A DNA stretch of 25,465 nucleotides from an uncultured Eubacterium sp. (GTDB taxonomy: Bacteria > Bacillota_A > Clostridia > Lachnospirales > Lachnospiraceae). Position 1 is the stretch's first letter; each line of letters opens with the position of its first letter. Positions 1-7,024 of the stretch are shown piece by piece. The DNA is taken from NCBI GenBank assembly GCA_910589045.1, contig CAJUSH010000044.1, positions 1-25,465 on the forward strand. The letters run 5' to 3'. The position numbers and the translations under genes were made by a program. The notes below the pieces were generated by a model. It ran no database searches. It was not told the origin of the DNA and saw nothing but the letters and a program-made list of their open reading frames with translations.

Positions 1-119
1 AGAGTTTTGCTTCGCAAAAATCGCCCCTCACACCTGAATCATGTTCTTACGGACTGCGCAGTAAATGCGCATTCCTGCCCCGTGAAAAGTAACGGTTCAC
101 TCCGTGACCAGCAGCCCCG
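1..119. other. Intergenic segment with three small hairpins, no gene seen
   Basis: No coding region is supported here. Three short inverted repeats lie in a row: TTTTGC-TTC-GCAAAA (5-19), TGCGCA-GTAAA-TGCGCA (55-71) and GGTTCAC-TCC-GTGACC with a one-base bulge (94-109). They lie downstream of the minus-strand gene that ends at 120 and could include its terminator. The chain of small stems also resembles repetitive intergenic (REP-like) elements, which cannot be tested without the rest of the genome. Confidence 0.4.
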
Positions 120-356
120 CTACATCTGGCGCGGAAGCTCCCGCAGCGCCGCCAAAAGCTCCATGTCCTCCTCGTTCAGCTTAAAATTCGAGGTCAGGTT
201 CTCCCCATTCGGTTTTGTGACGGAAATCTCTATGATCGTGCCCGCCTCCATGCACTCCCTGCCGACAGCCTGAAAAAAACGCGGCAGCTTCGGATGGTTG
301 CGCTCAAAACGATCCCACATGTTTTTGATCTGAATGAACATACCTGGGTTAAACAT
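120..356 (-). CDS. Small conserved-looking hypothetical protein, 78 aa
   Basis: I do not recognise a named family. The product is a small soluble protein with mixed charge and no membrane segment. Its N-terminal half is helical-looking, with aromatic and basic residues (IKNMWDRFERNHPKLPRFF). A strand-like part (GTIIEISVTKPNGE) and a short acidic helix (NEEDMELLAALREL) follow. The start is supported by AAGGAG seven bases before the ATG, and a TATAAT box lies 47 bases upstream of the start at 403-408. It is the first gene downstream of RNA unit 1, but the stem ending that RNA and its own TATAAT suggest separate transcription. A role as a toxin paired with the repeat RNA was considered; nothing in the protein supports it. 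Confidence 0.7.
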   Translation of the reverse strand: MFNPGMFIQIKNMWDRFERNHPKLPRFFQAVGRECMEAGTIIEISVTKPNGENLTSNFKLNEEDMELLAALRELPRQM

Positions 357-402
357 CCGTATTCTCCTTCATCATTAAAATATAGTCAGGTACTACTCGC
401 AT

Positions 403-408
403 ATTATA
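403..408 (-). promoter_or_regulatory. Putative -10 box of the 78-aa gene
   Basis: TATAAT reads on the minus strand, preceded by a weak -35 (GTGCAA at 17 bp). It lies between the terminal stem of RNA unit 1 and the small gene, so the gene need not depend on read-through. Confidence 0.45.
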
Positions 409-433
409 CCACCCGCCGGCTTCTTTTGCACGT

Positions 434-481
434 AAAATAAGCGCCACCGAAATCTTTTTTACTTTCGATGACGCTTATTTT
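434..481 (-). terminator. 3' terminal stem-loop of RNA unit 1
   Basis: Arms 434-452 and 463-481 form a 19-bp stem around a 10-nt loop. Read as minus-strand RNA all 19 positions pair, two of them as G-U; read as plus-strand RNA those two become A-C mismatches. This indicates that the minus strand is the transcribed one. The 3' arm ends in a U-rich stretch (CUUAUUUU), so it may act as an intrinsic terminator. Confidence 0.65.
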
Positions 482-500
482 GTTTCGTCCTCTGTGTTCA

Positions 501-621
501 TTGGACCCTACCTCTCTTTCAAAAACTATGAAGGCTTTCGCTTATGTGTCCTTTGGTCCGTACCTCCTGTTCTTAAATTTTTTGGATTTCTCGGCCTATC
601 TGTTCATTGGACCGTACCTCC
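501..621 (-). repeat. Three-copy motif array in RNA unit 1
   Basis: Copies at 501-514, 553-567 and 607-621. On the minus strand they read GAGGTAGGGTCCAA, GGAGGTACGGACCAA and GGAGGTACGGTCCAA. Copies 501 and 607 run directly into ATG, so a Shine-Dalgarno-like GGAGG or GAGG sits nine bases before a start codon. Copy 553 has AAG in place of ATG. Confidence 0.8.
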
Positions 622-872
622 TGTGTATTCTCCCTGACCTTCCGTGATCTCCGTCTTCTCATCTTTCATCTTTTGATTTTTACCCTTCGACTCGGGTCCC
701 ATGGACGCTTCCGCTTTTGAAAGGTCTGTGCCCTCGCCTCTTTGGTTTTAAATCCTCTCCTGACGTTATCTCTTCGGCCAGATTGTTCGGGAGCTTCTCT
801 GCTTTCGGAAGTCTCCTCCGGGAACCGATGCTGTGGATCCCTTATGTTTGTCTCTCTTGTTTTGATAAACTA

Positions 873-901
873 ATAATAACAGCCAATTACGAATTTGTCA
901 A
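873..901 (-). promoter_or_regulatory. Promoter of RNA unit 1
   Basis: TTGACA (896-901) and TATTAT (873-878) are separated by exactly 17 bp on the minus strand. A- and T-rich sequence upstream (about 903-935) looks like an UP element. The same arrangement recurs at unit 2, including an upstream block (TTATCTGAATATTAAGA) near 940-957. Confidence 0.85.
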
Positions 902-1028
902 CCTGTTTTTTAAAAATTTTTTATTTATTTTTGAATTGTCTTAATATTCAGATAATTTTATACAAAAGGCAGTCATACATGGACCAACCGATCTGCCTGT
1001 CCTCTATCCATCCCGCAAGTATTCATTC
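902..1028. other. Spacer between the two RNA units
   Basis: This holds the A/T-rich upstream region of the unit 1 promoter and about 70 bp of unassigned sequence up to the terminal stem of unit 2. No open frame with a ribosome site is visible. Confidence 0.5.
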
Positions 1029-1082
1029 CAATAAGATAAGCGCCATCGAAATCTCTATGCTTCGATGACGCTTATCTTATTG
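1029..1082 (-). terminator. 3' terminal stem-loop of RNA unit 2
   Basis: Arms 1029-1050 and 1061-1082 form a stem of about 22 bp with a single G-U in the minus-strand RNA. Compared with unit 1 it carries a paired substitution: AAAATAAG/CTTATTTT in unit 1 becomes AAGATAAG/CTTATCTT here, so an A-U pair became a G-C pair. The U-run is weaker than in unit 1, so the stem may be structural as well as terminating. Confidence 0.6.
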
Positions 1083-1097
1083 AACTCTCCGTTTTCA

Positions 1098-1218
1098 TTG
1101 GACCGTACCTCTCTTTCGGAAGATTATGAAGGTTTTACTCATGTGTTCTTTGGACCCTACCTCCTGTTCTTAAATTTTTTGGATTCTTCGGCCTATCTGT
1201 CCATTGGACCGTACCTCC
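1098..1218 (-). repeat. Three-copy motif array in RNA unit 2
   Basis: Copies at 1098-1111, 1150-1164 and 1204-1218, reading on the minus strand GAGGTACGGTCCAA, GGAGGTAGGGTCCAA and GGAGGTACGGTCCAA. As in unit 1, the outer two lead into ATG and the middle one into AAG. Confidence 0.8.
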
Positions 1219-1371
1219 TCTATTTTCTGCCGACCCTTTTGACCTCCGTCCGCTTGATTGTAAGCTTCGATTTTTTCATCGTTCCTTTTTGACTTCAGCC
1301 CTGCGGTCAGCTTGTTTTCAGAGCCGATTCGGTGGAACCTTTTGTTTTGTCTCTGTTGTTTTGATGAGTTA

Positions 1372-1400
1372 ATAATAACAGCAAATTCTGCATTTGTCAA
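1372..1400 (-). promoter_or_regulatory. Promoter of RNA unit 2
   Basis: TTGACA (1395-1400), a 17-bp spacer and TATTAT (1372-1377) on the minus strand, with an A/T-rich upstream region and the same distal block as unit 1. Two paralogous promoters this close to consensus argue for strong basal transcription. Confidence 0.85.
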
Positions 1401-1486
1401 CCTGTTTTTTCAAAATTTTTTAATTATTTTCAAATTTTCTTAATATTCAGATAATTATAGCCAATTCACAGAATATTCAGCCCGTG

Positions 1487-2164
1487 TCAATGGACGGAAC
1501 CGGATGCTCCTTCGCCGCCCTCACCCAGCAGACGCCGCGCCACCTTCCGGTTAAACCAGTCGATCACCGGCCCCATGCCAAGCGCCGTGATCACCGTTCC
1601 TACACCCACCAGTGTGCCGGAACCGCTACTACCTGTGCCGGTCCAAAAGAGCAGCGCGCCGATCACCACACATCCAACATCCGTGCCGATGCGGATATAC
1701 TTAAACTTCCCGAGCCGGAATTTATTCGTCAGAATGAGCGCGATGGCATCGTAGGTGGACACGCCCATATCCGCGGTTATGTAGAGCGATGCCGCAAAGC
1801 AGGTCAGCACAAAGCCCGCCGCAAAAAGCAGACACTGCACCGGCGGCGTAAGACGCACCTGCGGCCCGAACAGCTGCTTCTGAAAAAACTCCACCATATA
1901 GCCCAGCAAAATCAGGTTTATAAACGTGGCAAGCCCCAGATAATGCCGGTCAAGGGCAAGGCTGAAGCACAAGAGTGCCAGATTGATGCACACATAGACC
2001 GTCCCGTAGGAAATCGGGACAACCGCATTGATTCCGGTGACAAAGCACTGAAACGGGTCCACACCGATGGCCGCCGTCTTAAACATCGCAATCGCGAGCG
2101 CTGTCAGTATAACACCCGCCAAAGACATCCACACTCTGCGCACAAACATTCGTTTTTCACTCAT
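1487..2164 (-). CDS. YczE/YyaS/YitT-type integral membrane protein, 225 aa
   Basis: This is a multi-pass membrane protein with about six hydrophobic segments (roughly residues 12-30, 53-72, 78-97, 109-128, 157-175 and 183-203). It carries the family-like stretch IGVDPFQCFVTGIN after the first helix and a related TADMGVSTYDAIALIL in the second half, suggesting an internal repeat. Family members are poorly characterised; a transport role is plausible but unproven. I chose the ATG at 2164 because GGAGGGG lies six bases before it; an in-frame extension upstream to 2245 lacks hydrophobic character and a good ribosome site. The C-terminus is basic, then Gly/Ser rich. It is the last gene of the minus-strand run starting with the MBOAT gene. 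I see no clear terminator before the RNA unit 2 promoter. Confidence 0.8.
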   Translation of the reverse strand: MSEKRMFVRRVWMSLAGVILTALAIAMFKTAAIGVDPFQCFVTGINAVVPISYGTVYVCINLALLCFSLALDRHYLGLATFINLILLGYMVEFFQKQLFGPQVRLTPPVQCLLFAAGFVLTCFAASLYITADMGVSTYDAIALILTNKFRLGKFKYIRIGTDVGCVVIGALLFWTGTGSSGSGTLVGVGTVITALGMGPVIDWFNRKVARRLLGEGGEGASGSVH

Positions 2165-2260
2165 ACAAAGCCCCTCCGTGGCGCTCCCGCAGGCCGGAAG
2201 GAGCACATTTGCAACGTGCCCTCCCGCGCGGGATACCGCGTTCATCCGTTCTGCCGCAGG

Positions 2261-3571
2261 CTACACCTGCTGCCCTGCCAAATAATTTGCAAACTGCTGT
2301 GCCGTCCGCCCCGAGATACCGCCGTGACTCAGCTCCCACTTGTTCGCCTCCGCACAAATCTCTTCATCGGGCATGGTAACGCCCAATCTGCGCGCAAGCC
2401 GGATGGCAATATTGAAATATTCCTTCTGGCTTGGCTTCGAGTAATTGATCGTCACGCCGAAACGGTGTACGAGGGAAAGCTTTTCCTCCATCGTGTCAGA
2501 CTGGTGCATTCCGTTCTGCATCACGACGTCATTTCGGTCAGACCAGTTCTCCTTGATCAGATGCCTGCGGTTGGAGGTCGCGTAGATCAGAATATTTTCC
2601 GGCTTTGTCTCCACGCCGCCCTCGATGACCGCTTTCAAAAACTTGTACTCGATCTCGAAATCCTCAAAGGAAAGGTCGTCCATATAAATAATAAACTTAT
2701 AGTTGCGGTTTTTAATCTGGGCGATCACGTTGGAGAGACTGCCGAACTGATGCTTGTAAATCTCAATCATGCGCAGCCCGCGGTCATAAAACTCGTTGAC
2801 GATCGCCTTGACGCTCGTGGATTTCCCGGTGCCGCTGTCGCCGAAGAGCAGGACGTTGTTGCAGCGCCGCCCCTCCACAAACGCCTCCGTATTGTCGATA
2901 AGCTTTTTCTTCTGAAGCTCGTAGCCGATGAGGTCGTCCAAAACCACCTGATCCATATTGTTGATCGCCTTGAACTCCACCTGCGCGGAGCCTTCGGGAT
3001 CATGCAGCCGAAATGCTTTGTTCAGACCGAACATACCCACGCCGTAATCCCGGTAAAATTCGGTGACGCACGCAAAAAACTGATCCACATTTCCCGCCGC
3101 GGCGAGCTTTCTGCTGAGCACGCGCACCTTCTCGCTGACATTGCGGTTGTACATCAGCGCGGGCTTTTCGATGGCGCGGTAATGTGAGAGCTTCGTAAAG
3201 CAGTCGATCTTTAAGATCTGCTCCAAATATGTAAAATCGTAGTGAAACAGCTCAAAAAACGCCTGAAAATCATTTTTTGCAAAAGCGTTTACGCTGGCAC
3301 CTTCGCTGGCACCGATTTTCTCACAGGTCAGGCTGAAGGGATTTTCATCCATCATCAGCACAAAGGTGAGATAGTTCTGCCACAGATTCTCGTCAAAGCC
3401 GTAATCCGTCGCAACCACCAGAATCCGTTTGACCTGCCGGTACACCCGGGTTTTCAGCCGGATCCAGTCGCTTCCCCGTTCAAGCTCGCCGCAGATATCC
3501 GCAAGCTGCATCAGGATACTCTCCTGAGGCATATCGCCGTATATGATCAGTCTCGATAAAATATGATTCAT
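2261..3571 (-). CDS. DUF815-type AAA+ ATPase, 436 aa
   Basis: A P-loop ATPase of the DUF815 family. Residues 1-200 are a family-specific helical region, and the AAA+ module follows. Walker A GDSGTGKST is at about 244-252, and a Walker B-like IIYMDDLSFED is at about 294-304. A sensor region (LIYATSNRRHL) and a C-terminal lid-like segment (SHGGISGRTAQQFANYLAG) follow. Conserved LDDLIGYELQK precedes the ATPase core, as is usual in the family. The molecular role of DUF815 proteins is not established; they are presumed cytoplasmic ATPases. The ATG at 3571 has AGGAG five bases upstream. It lies 26 bp after the inositol-monophosphatase-like gene in the same direction and is probably cotranscribed with it. 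Confidence 0.9.
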   Translation of the reverse strand: MNHILSRLIIYGDMPQESILMQLADICGELERGSDWIRLKTRVYRQVKRILVVATDYGFDENLWQNYLTFVLMMDENPFSLTCEKIGASEGASVNAFAKNDFQAFFELFHYDFTYLEQILKIDCFTKLSHYRAIEKPALMYNRNVSEKVRVLSRKLAAAGNVDQFFACVTEFYRDYGVGMFGLNKAFRLHDPEGSAQVEFKAINNMDQVVLDDLIGYELQKKKLIDNTEAFVEGRRCNNVLLFGDSGTGKSTSVKAIVNEFYDRGLRMIEIYKHQFGSLSNVIAQIKNRNYKFIIYMDDLSFEDFEIEYKFLKAVIEGGVETKPENILIYATSNRRHLIKENWSDRNDVVMQNGMHQSDTMEEKLSLVHRFGVTINYSKPSQKEYFNIAIRLARRLGVTMPDEEICAEANKWELSHGGISGRTAQQFANYLAGQQV

Positions 3572-3597
3572 AAGCTCCTCCGCTTTCCATAATTATA

Positions 3598-4383
3598 TTA
3601 TCTGGCAGGAGCCGCAGCTAAAATAATGCCCCGCAGCTTTTCCAGATTTTCCCGGCTGTTCGCCGCAATAAACGCGATCTCCCTGCCGTAGTCAACCCTT
3701 TCATCGTAAACACCCGCCACACATCCGCCGGCCTCCTCGATGATCACACGGCTCGCCGCATGATCCCACGGCGAAAGGCTCATCTCAAAAAACAGCTCCG
3801 CGCGGCCTGCCGCCAGTGCCGTCAGCTCTATGACCGCAGAGCCGAATCTGCGGAAATCGTCGCTCTGCATATACACCTGCTCCAGAACCTGTGCGCACAC
3901 ATGCGCATACTCCTTGTGATAGCAGGAGAATGAGGTACAAAACAGGCTGTGTGCAAAGTCCCGCCCGGAGACATGGATCGGACTGCCGTTGCAGAACGCG
4001 CCTGCGCCCCTTCGGGCGGAAAACAGCTCATTGCGGTACGGATGATACGCCACGCCGATGAGCGGCTCCATATTCCGGTAGAGTCCCACCGAAATCGCAC
4101 TTGAAGCGAGATCCCGCACATAGTTTGCGGTTCCGTCGATGGGGTCGATGATCCACACGTATTCCGCTTCACCCTCCTCCTGTCCGCTCTCCTCCGCGAT
4201 AAAACCGCTGCCCGGCAAAAGCTTTGCCAGCTGCTCTTTCAAAAAACCCTCCACCGCAACGTCACTGCTCGTCACCTGGTTTGCGATGGTCCCCTTGCTT
4301 GCCACGGTAAAGTCCCGCGTCATGAACGAGGCGGCCTCCCGCACGATCTCCTCGATGTTCTGCTGTAATACACCTTCTGTCAT
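3598..4383 (-). CDS. Inositol monophosphatase family phosphatase, 261 aa
   Basis: A Mg2+-dependent phosphomonoesterase of the IMPase/CysQ/FBPase superfamily. The metal-binding set is present: the glutamates of FIAEES (about 61-66), DPIDGT (80-85) and PWDHAAS (205-211). Length fits the family (about 260 aa). Substrate cannot be told from sequence: inositol phosphate, 3'-phosphoadenosine phosphate or a sugar phosphate are all possible. The ATG at 4383 has GGAGG ten bases upstream and overlaps the stop of the preceding SGNH gene as ATGA, implying translational coupling. A longer in-frame start at 4428 would lie inside that gene and lacks a better ribosome site. Confidence 0.92.
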   Translation of the reverse strand: MTEGVLQQNIEEIVREAASFMTRDFTVASKGTIANQVTSSDVAVEGFLKEQLAKLLPGSGFIAEESGQEEGEAEYVWIIDPIDGTANYVRDLASSAISVGLYRNMEPLIGVAYHPYRNELFSARRGAGAFCNGSPIHVSGRDFAHSLFCTSFSCYHKEYAHVCAQVLEQVYMQSDDFRRFGSAVIELTALAAGRAELFFEMSLSPWDHAASRVIIEEAGGCVAGVYDERVDYGREIAFIAANSRENLEKLRGIILAAAPAR

Positions 4384-5495
4384 TTTTTCTTTTCCTCCAC
4401 TGCGTGCTCCCTCAGATAATCCACCCATTTCCCGTAATGCTTTGCATACAGATGCACGTCGTCAAACGTCAGCTCCTGCGCCAGATTGTGCTTTTTATCC
4501 TCATAGAGCTGTTGAATATTAAAATAGAAAATGTGGATGCCGTCCGTCAGCTTGGAGATTGCGTAGTTTTTGTCGCGGATATTCGTGTTGTTGAACACCG
4601 CATCGCTCTTATCCTTTGCAGGGCTGACACCCATGATGGAATGCACATAGATCACGGCGTCCGGCTGCCATTTGCGGAATTTTTTCAGCACATCCTTATA
4701 GGCCGCGGCAAAACGCTCCGTCCCGCCGGTCCCCAGCTCATTGATGCCCACCATCAGGTATATTTTACCATAAGTATGCCGCTTTAGCATATCACTTACG
4801 GAAACCTTTTTCCCGTTTTCCGGATCTTTTATAAATGTATCGTCCAAAAGGTCGAAAACAGTCAGCCCGGGCTTCGCAAAAAAGGTGGCATTGTGAAGGC
4901 CGGAGTAATCCTCCATCCCCTCCATGCGGGAATCTCCGATAAATACCGCGTCGTCAAAATAATCGTCCGACACCTTCACATAGTCGTGCTCCGTCGTCAG
5001 CGGGATCTTTCCCGGATCCGAATAATAGGGGGAATTCGTTTTTTTCTTGTCGTAGGAAATATACTCCGGCAGGATCTTCTCCGGCTCCTGCGGATGCTCT
5101 TCCCCGGAATCCTCCGGCGCTTCCTTCTGCGGATGCCCTTCCCCGGAGCCCTCCGGCGCTTCCTTCTGCGCGCTTCCTTCCCCGGAGCCCTCCGGATTCG
5201 CCTGTACATCCGCCTGCGGCTCCTGTCCGCCTGTCCCGAAATCCGATGCCCCGGGATTTGCCTGTCCAAGCTCCTCCAGCGTCAGATCCGGCGCGCGGTT
5301 TGCCGCCATCGCACCTCCGTATGCGCCATAGCCTTCCAGCCCCTCCCGCGCATCGGCAGGCCGGGGTCCTGCCTGCTCCTGCTCCCACTGCTGTTTCAAA
5401 AGCGGCAGATATTTCCCCGCCGCTAAAATGCCCCAGCAACCTAAAATACAGACCGCCAGCGGACACTGGCGCATCAGCCTTCGAAATCGTTTCAT
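4380..5495 (-). CDS. Membrane-anchored SGNH/GDSL-type hydrolase-like protein, 371 aa
   Basis: The N-terminus (residues 1-30) is basic then hydrophobic, fitting a single membrane anchor or uncleaved signal. A Pro/Glu/Gly-rich linker with three degenerate 13-residue repeats of the type GSGEGHPQKEAPE follows (about 102-139). The C-terminal domain has SGNH blocks: FIGDSR (nucleophile Ser189), GINE (Asn252) and DDVHLY (Asp345 and His348). Such proteins often pair with an MBOAT transferase to move or remove acyl groups on extracellular polymers; the MBOAT gene is directly upstream, which supports that role by inference. ATG at 5495 follows AGGAAGG at about eight bases. A possible promoter (TTGACA 5552-5557, TGTAAG 5530-5535) lies in the 98-bp gap before it. 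Confidence 0.85.
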   Translation of the reverse strand: MKRFRRLMRQCPLAVCILGCWGILAAGKYLPLLKQQWEQEQAGPRPADAREGLEGYGAYGGAMAANRAPDLTLEELGQANPGASDFGTGGQEPQADVQANPEGSGEGSAQKEAPEGSGEGHPQKEAPEDSGEEHPQEPEKILPEYISYDKKKTNSPYYSDPGKIPLTTEHDYVKVSDDYFDDAVFIGDSRMEGMEDYSGLHNATFFAKPGLTVFDLLDDTFIKDPENGKKVSVSDMLKRHTYGKIYLMVGINELGTGGTERFAAAYKDVLKKFRKWQPDAVIYVHSIMGVSPAKDKSDAVFNNTNIRDKNYAISKLTDGIHIFYFNIQQLYEDKKHNLAQELTFDDVHLYAKHYGKWVDYLREHAVEEKKK

Positions 5496-5529
5496 CTTGC
5501 GTACCTTCCTTCATTACACATATGCTTCT

Positions 5530-5557
5530 CTTACAATCCTGTTTTAACCTTTGTCAA
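5530..5557 (-). promoter_or_regulatory. Possible internal promoter before the SGNH gene
   Basis: TTGACA (5552-5557) and TGTAAG (5530-5535) are 16 bp apart on the minus strand. The -35 is perfect and the -10 matches four of six positions, so this may add to read-through from the MBOAT promoter. Confidence 0.4.
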
Positions 5558-5593
5558 AATTACCATCCGCCGCCGTGCCGCCCGCCGGACTCT

Positions 5594-6985
5594 TTAGAAC
5601 CGGAAATACAGAAACGGATTTGCAGCGCCCTGGGAAAGCTCGTATACGCACAGCCAGAACACGGCAAAGCAGACAATGACCAGCCACCACGTCTGCCGCA
5701 GCTTACGGTAAACCCACACCGGAAACCAGGTGGCACACAGCGCACACAGGGCGAACAGCCAGCCGTACTCCTGCAAATAGCGCAGCAGCTGCTGTGTGCT
5801 CACCATAACCTCCTCCGCGTGGATACCTACCATCTGCTTCAGGTAAATGACCAGCTCCGAAAAATCCGTGATCTCAAATACCATCCAGCTCACGGGGACC
5901 AGCAGCCATACATACAGATGCCCGAAAAAGCTGTGCCGCTCCAAAAAATCTCCGTACAGATTCTTTTCCAGCACCAGAAGTACAAAAAAGCCAAGCCCCC
6001 ACACGACAAAGTTCCAGCTTGCACCGTGCCACAGCCCGGTCAGCGCCCACACCAGAAACAGGTTGAAAACCGTGCGCAGCCTTCCCCCGCGGTTCCCGCC
6101 AAGCGGAATGTAGACATACTCCCGAAAAAAACGCCCCAGCGTTATATGCCAGCGTCTCCAGAATTCCGTCGCGCTGCACGCCATATACGGCACCGAAAAA
6201 TTGCGCGGGATCGTAAAGCCCATCATCCGCCCCAGTCCCATCGCCATCAGCGAATAGCCCCAGAAATCAAAATAGATCTCAAAGGAAAAGGCCGCGGCAC
6301 CCATCCATGCCACCGGGGTGGAAATAGACGAAAACCCGATGCCCTGCACCTGATTCCAGAAAATGGAAATCTTGTTTGCGAGCAGCACCTTTGAGCCAAG
6401 CCCCAGACAGAACAGCTCCAGCCCCTGCTCCACCTGCCACACCGTGTGCCGCCGCTCCCGCAGCTGCCCGGATACCTCACGGTACTGCAGGATCGGTCCC
6501 GCGATCAGCTGCGGAAACATACACACATAGGTGCCGAATTCCAGCAGCGTTCCCGGCGCTTCCAGCTTTTCCGTGTACAGATCCGCCACATAGGAGATGA
6601 TCTGAAAGGTGTAAAAGCTGATTCCCAGCGGCAGCTCCAGCTCCAGAAGCGGCAGCACCTCCCCGCCTGCAAGAGCGTTGACATTTGCGGCAAAAAAGTC
6701 AAAATATTTAAATACGAACAGTGCCCCAAGATCAAAAAGAAGCACTGCGATCAGCCACAGGCGCTTTCCTGCGCGGCTGCGTGCCGCCGCCATGAGCCGT
6801 GCCGCACCGTAATTGACGAAAATGGATCCTATCATAAGCAGGATATAAAGCGGCTCCCCGATTGCATAAAAAACCAGGCTTCCCAAAAGCAATACGGCAT
6901 TTCGCCCGCGCGCCGGCATTACAAAATAGCACAAAAAGAATAACGGCAAAAACCGAAAAATAAATTCTAAACTGGAAAAAAGCAT
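5594..6985 (-). CDS. MBOAT family membrane O-acyltransferase, 463 aa
   Basis: A polytopic membrane acyltransferase of the DltB/AlgI type with around ten hydrophobic segments. Diagnostic blocks are present: FPQLIAGPILQYRE (about 157-170), FWRRWHITLGRFFREYVYIPLGG (residues 275-297) and LTGLWHGASWNF (about 315-326). His320 is the expected catalytic histidine, and His280 is the second conserved one. Members transfer acyl groups, mostly acetyl or D-alanyl, across the membrane to cell-wall or exopolysaccharide acceptors. The following SGNH-like gene is the expected partner; no dltA- or dltC-like gene is in view, so acetylation is more likely than D-alanylation (inference). It heads the minus-strand run, with a promoter at 7025-7053. 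Confidence 0.93.
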   Translation of the reverse strand: MLFSSLEFIFRFLPLFFLCYFVMPARGRNAVLLLGSLVFYAIGEPLYILLMIGSIFVNYGAARLMAAARSRAGKRLWLIAVLLFDLGALFVFKYFDFFAANVNALAGGEVLPLLELELPLGISFYTFQIISYVADLYTEKLEAPGTLLEFGTYVCMFPQLIAGPILQYREVSGQLRERRHTVWQVEQGLELFCLGLGSKVLLANKISIFWNQVQGIGFSSISTPVAWMGAAAFSFEIYFDFWGYSLMAMGLGRMMGFTIPRNFSVPYMACSATEFWRRWHITLGRFFREYVYIPLGGNRGGRLRTVFNLFLVWALTGLWHGASWNFVVWGLGFFVLLVLEKNLYGDFLERHSFFGHLYVWLLVPVSWMVFEITDFSELVIYLKQMVGIHAEEVMVSTQQLLRYLQEYGWLFALCALCATWFPVWVYRKLRQTWWLVIVCFAVFWLCVYELSQGAANPFLYFRF

Positions 6986-7024
6986 CTCTCTAAACCCCTT
7001 TTATGTAAACCGCTCTAACTGCTA

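Larger units (their letters stand above)
430..866 (-). ncRNA. Candidate structured RNA, unit 1 of a tandem pair (about 435 nt)
   Basis: The unit has a near-consensus promoter at its right end and a 19-bp stem at its left end, with no sensible open frame between. On the minus strand it carries three copies of GAGGTA(C/G)GG(T/A)CCAA(T/A)G, at plus positions 501-514, 553-567 and 607-621 (spacing 52 and 54). The 3' half, including the motif copies, is closely matched by unit 2; the 5' half is much less alike and about 100 nt longer. Conservation of promoter, motif spacing and stem in the absence of a conserved frame points to a functional RNA. It does not match tmRNA, RNase P RNA, SRP RNA or 6S RNA as I know them. 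Ends are estimates from the promoter and stem. Confidence 0.65.
1029..1365 (-). ncRNA. Candidate structured RNA, unit 2 of a tandem pair (about 335 nt)
   Basis: This is a paralogue of unit 1 in the same direction. It has its own TTGACA-17-TATTAT promoter, the same three motif copies at 1098-1111, 1150-1164 and 1204-1218 (spacing again 52 and 54), and a terminal stem. Sequence between the motif copies is strongly kept, notably the A-rich block and GATAGGCCGA. The 5' third is shorter and divergent but begins alike (ATCAAAACAA then AGAGACAAA). An open frame of about 76 codons crosses it but begins inside the promoter and is not kept in unit 1, so I regard it as chance. Confidence 0.65.

Noticed and set aside
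717..944. Plus-strand frame of 75 codons across the unit 1 promoter
   Set aside because: No ribosome site; it is opposite the inferred RNA and not matched in unit 2.
430..1082. Insertion-sequence or MITE pair
   Set aside because: No transposase, no terminal inverted repeats bounding a unit and no target duplications; promoters and stems explain the structure better.
1170..1400. Minus-strand frame of 76 codons across RNA unit 2
   Set aside because: Its start lies within the promoter spacer, so it would not be in the transcript, and unit 1 does not preserve it.
430..1400. CRISPR array from the repeated motif
   Set aside because: Only three copies of 14-15 bases per unit, and the sequence between copies is conserved between units, unlike CRISPR spacers; no cas genes.
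2222..2233. Palindrome TCCCGCGCGGGA between the YczE-type and DUF815 genes
   Set aside because: No loop for a hairpin and no T-run; probably chance in GC-rich sequence.
1484..3187. Long plus-strand open frame of 567 codons
   Set aside because: It lies opposite the YczE-type and DUF815 genes, shows no family features, is rich in His, Arg and Pro, and lacks a ribosome site. It is a mirror frame of GC-rich coding sequence.
5246..6394. Plus-strand open frame of 382 codons
   Set aside because: Opposite the SGNH and MBOAT genes; composition (Pro, His, Arg, Gln) is that of an antisense shadow, with no recognisable domain.
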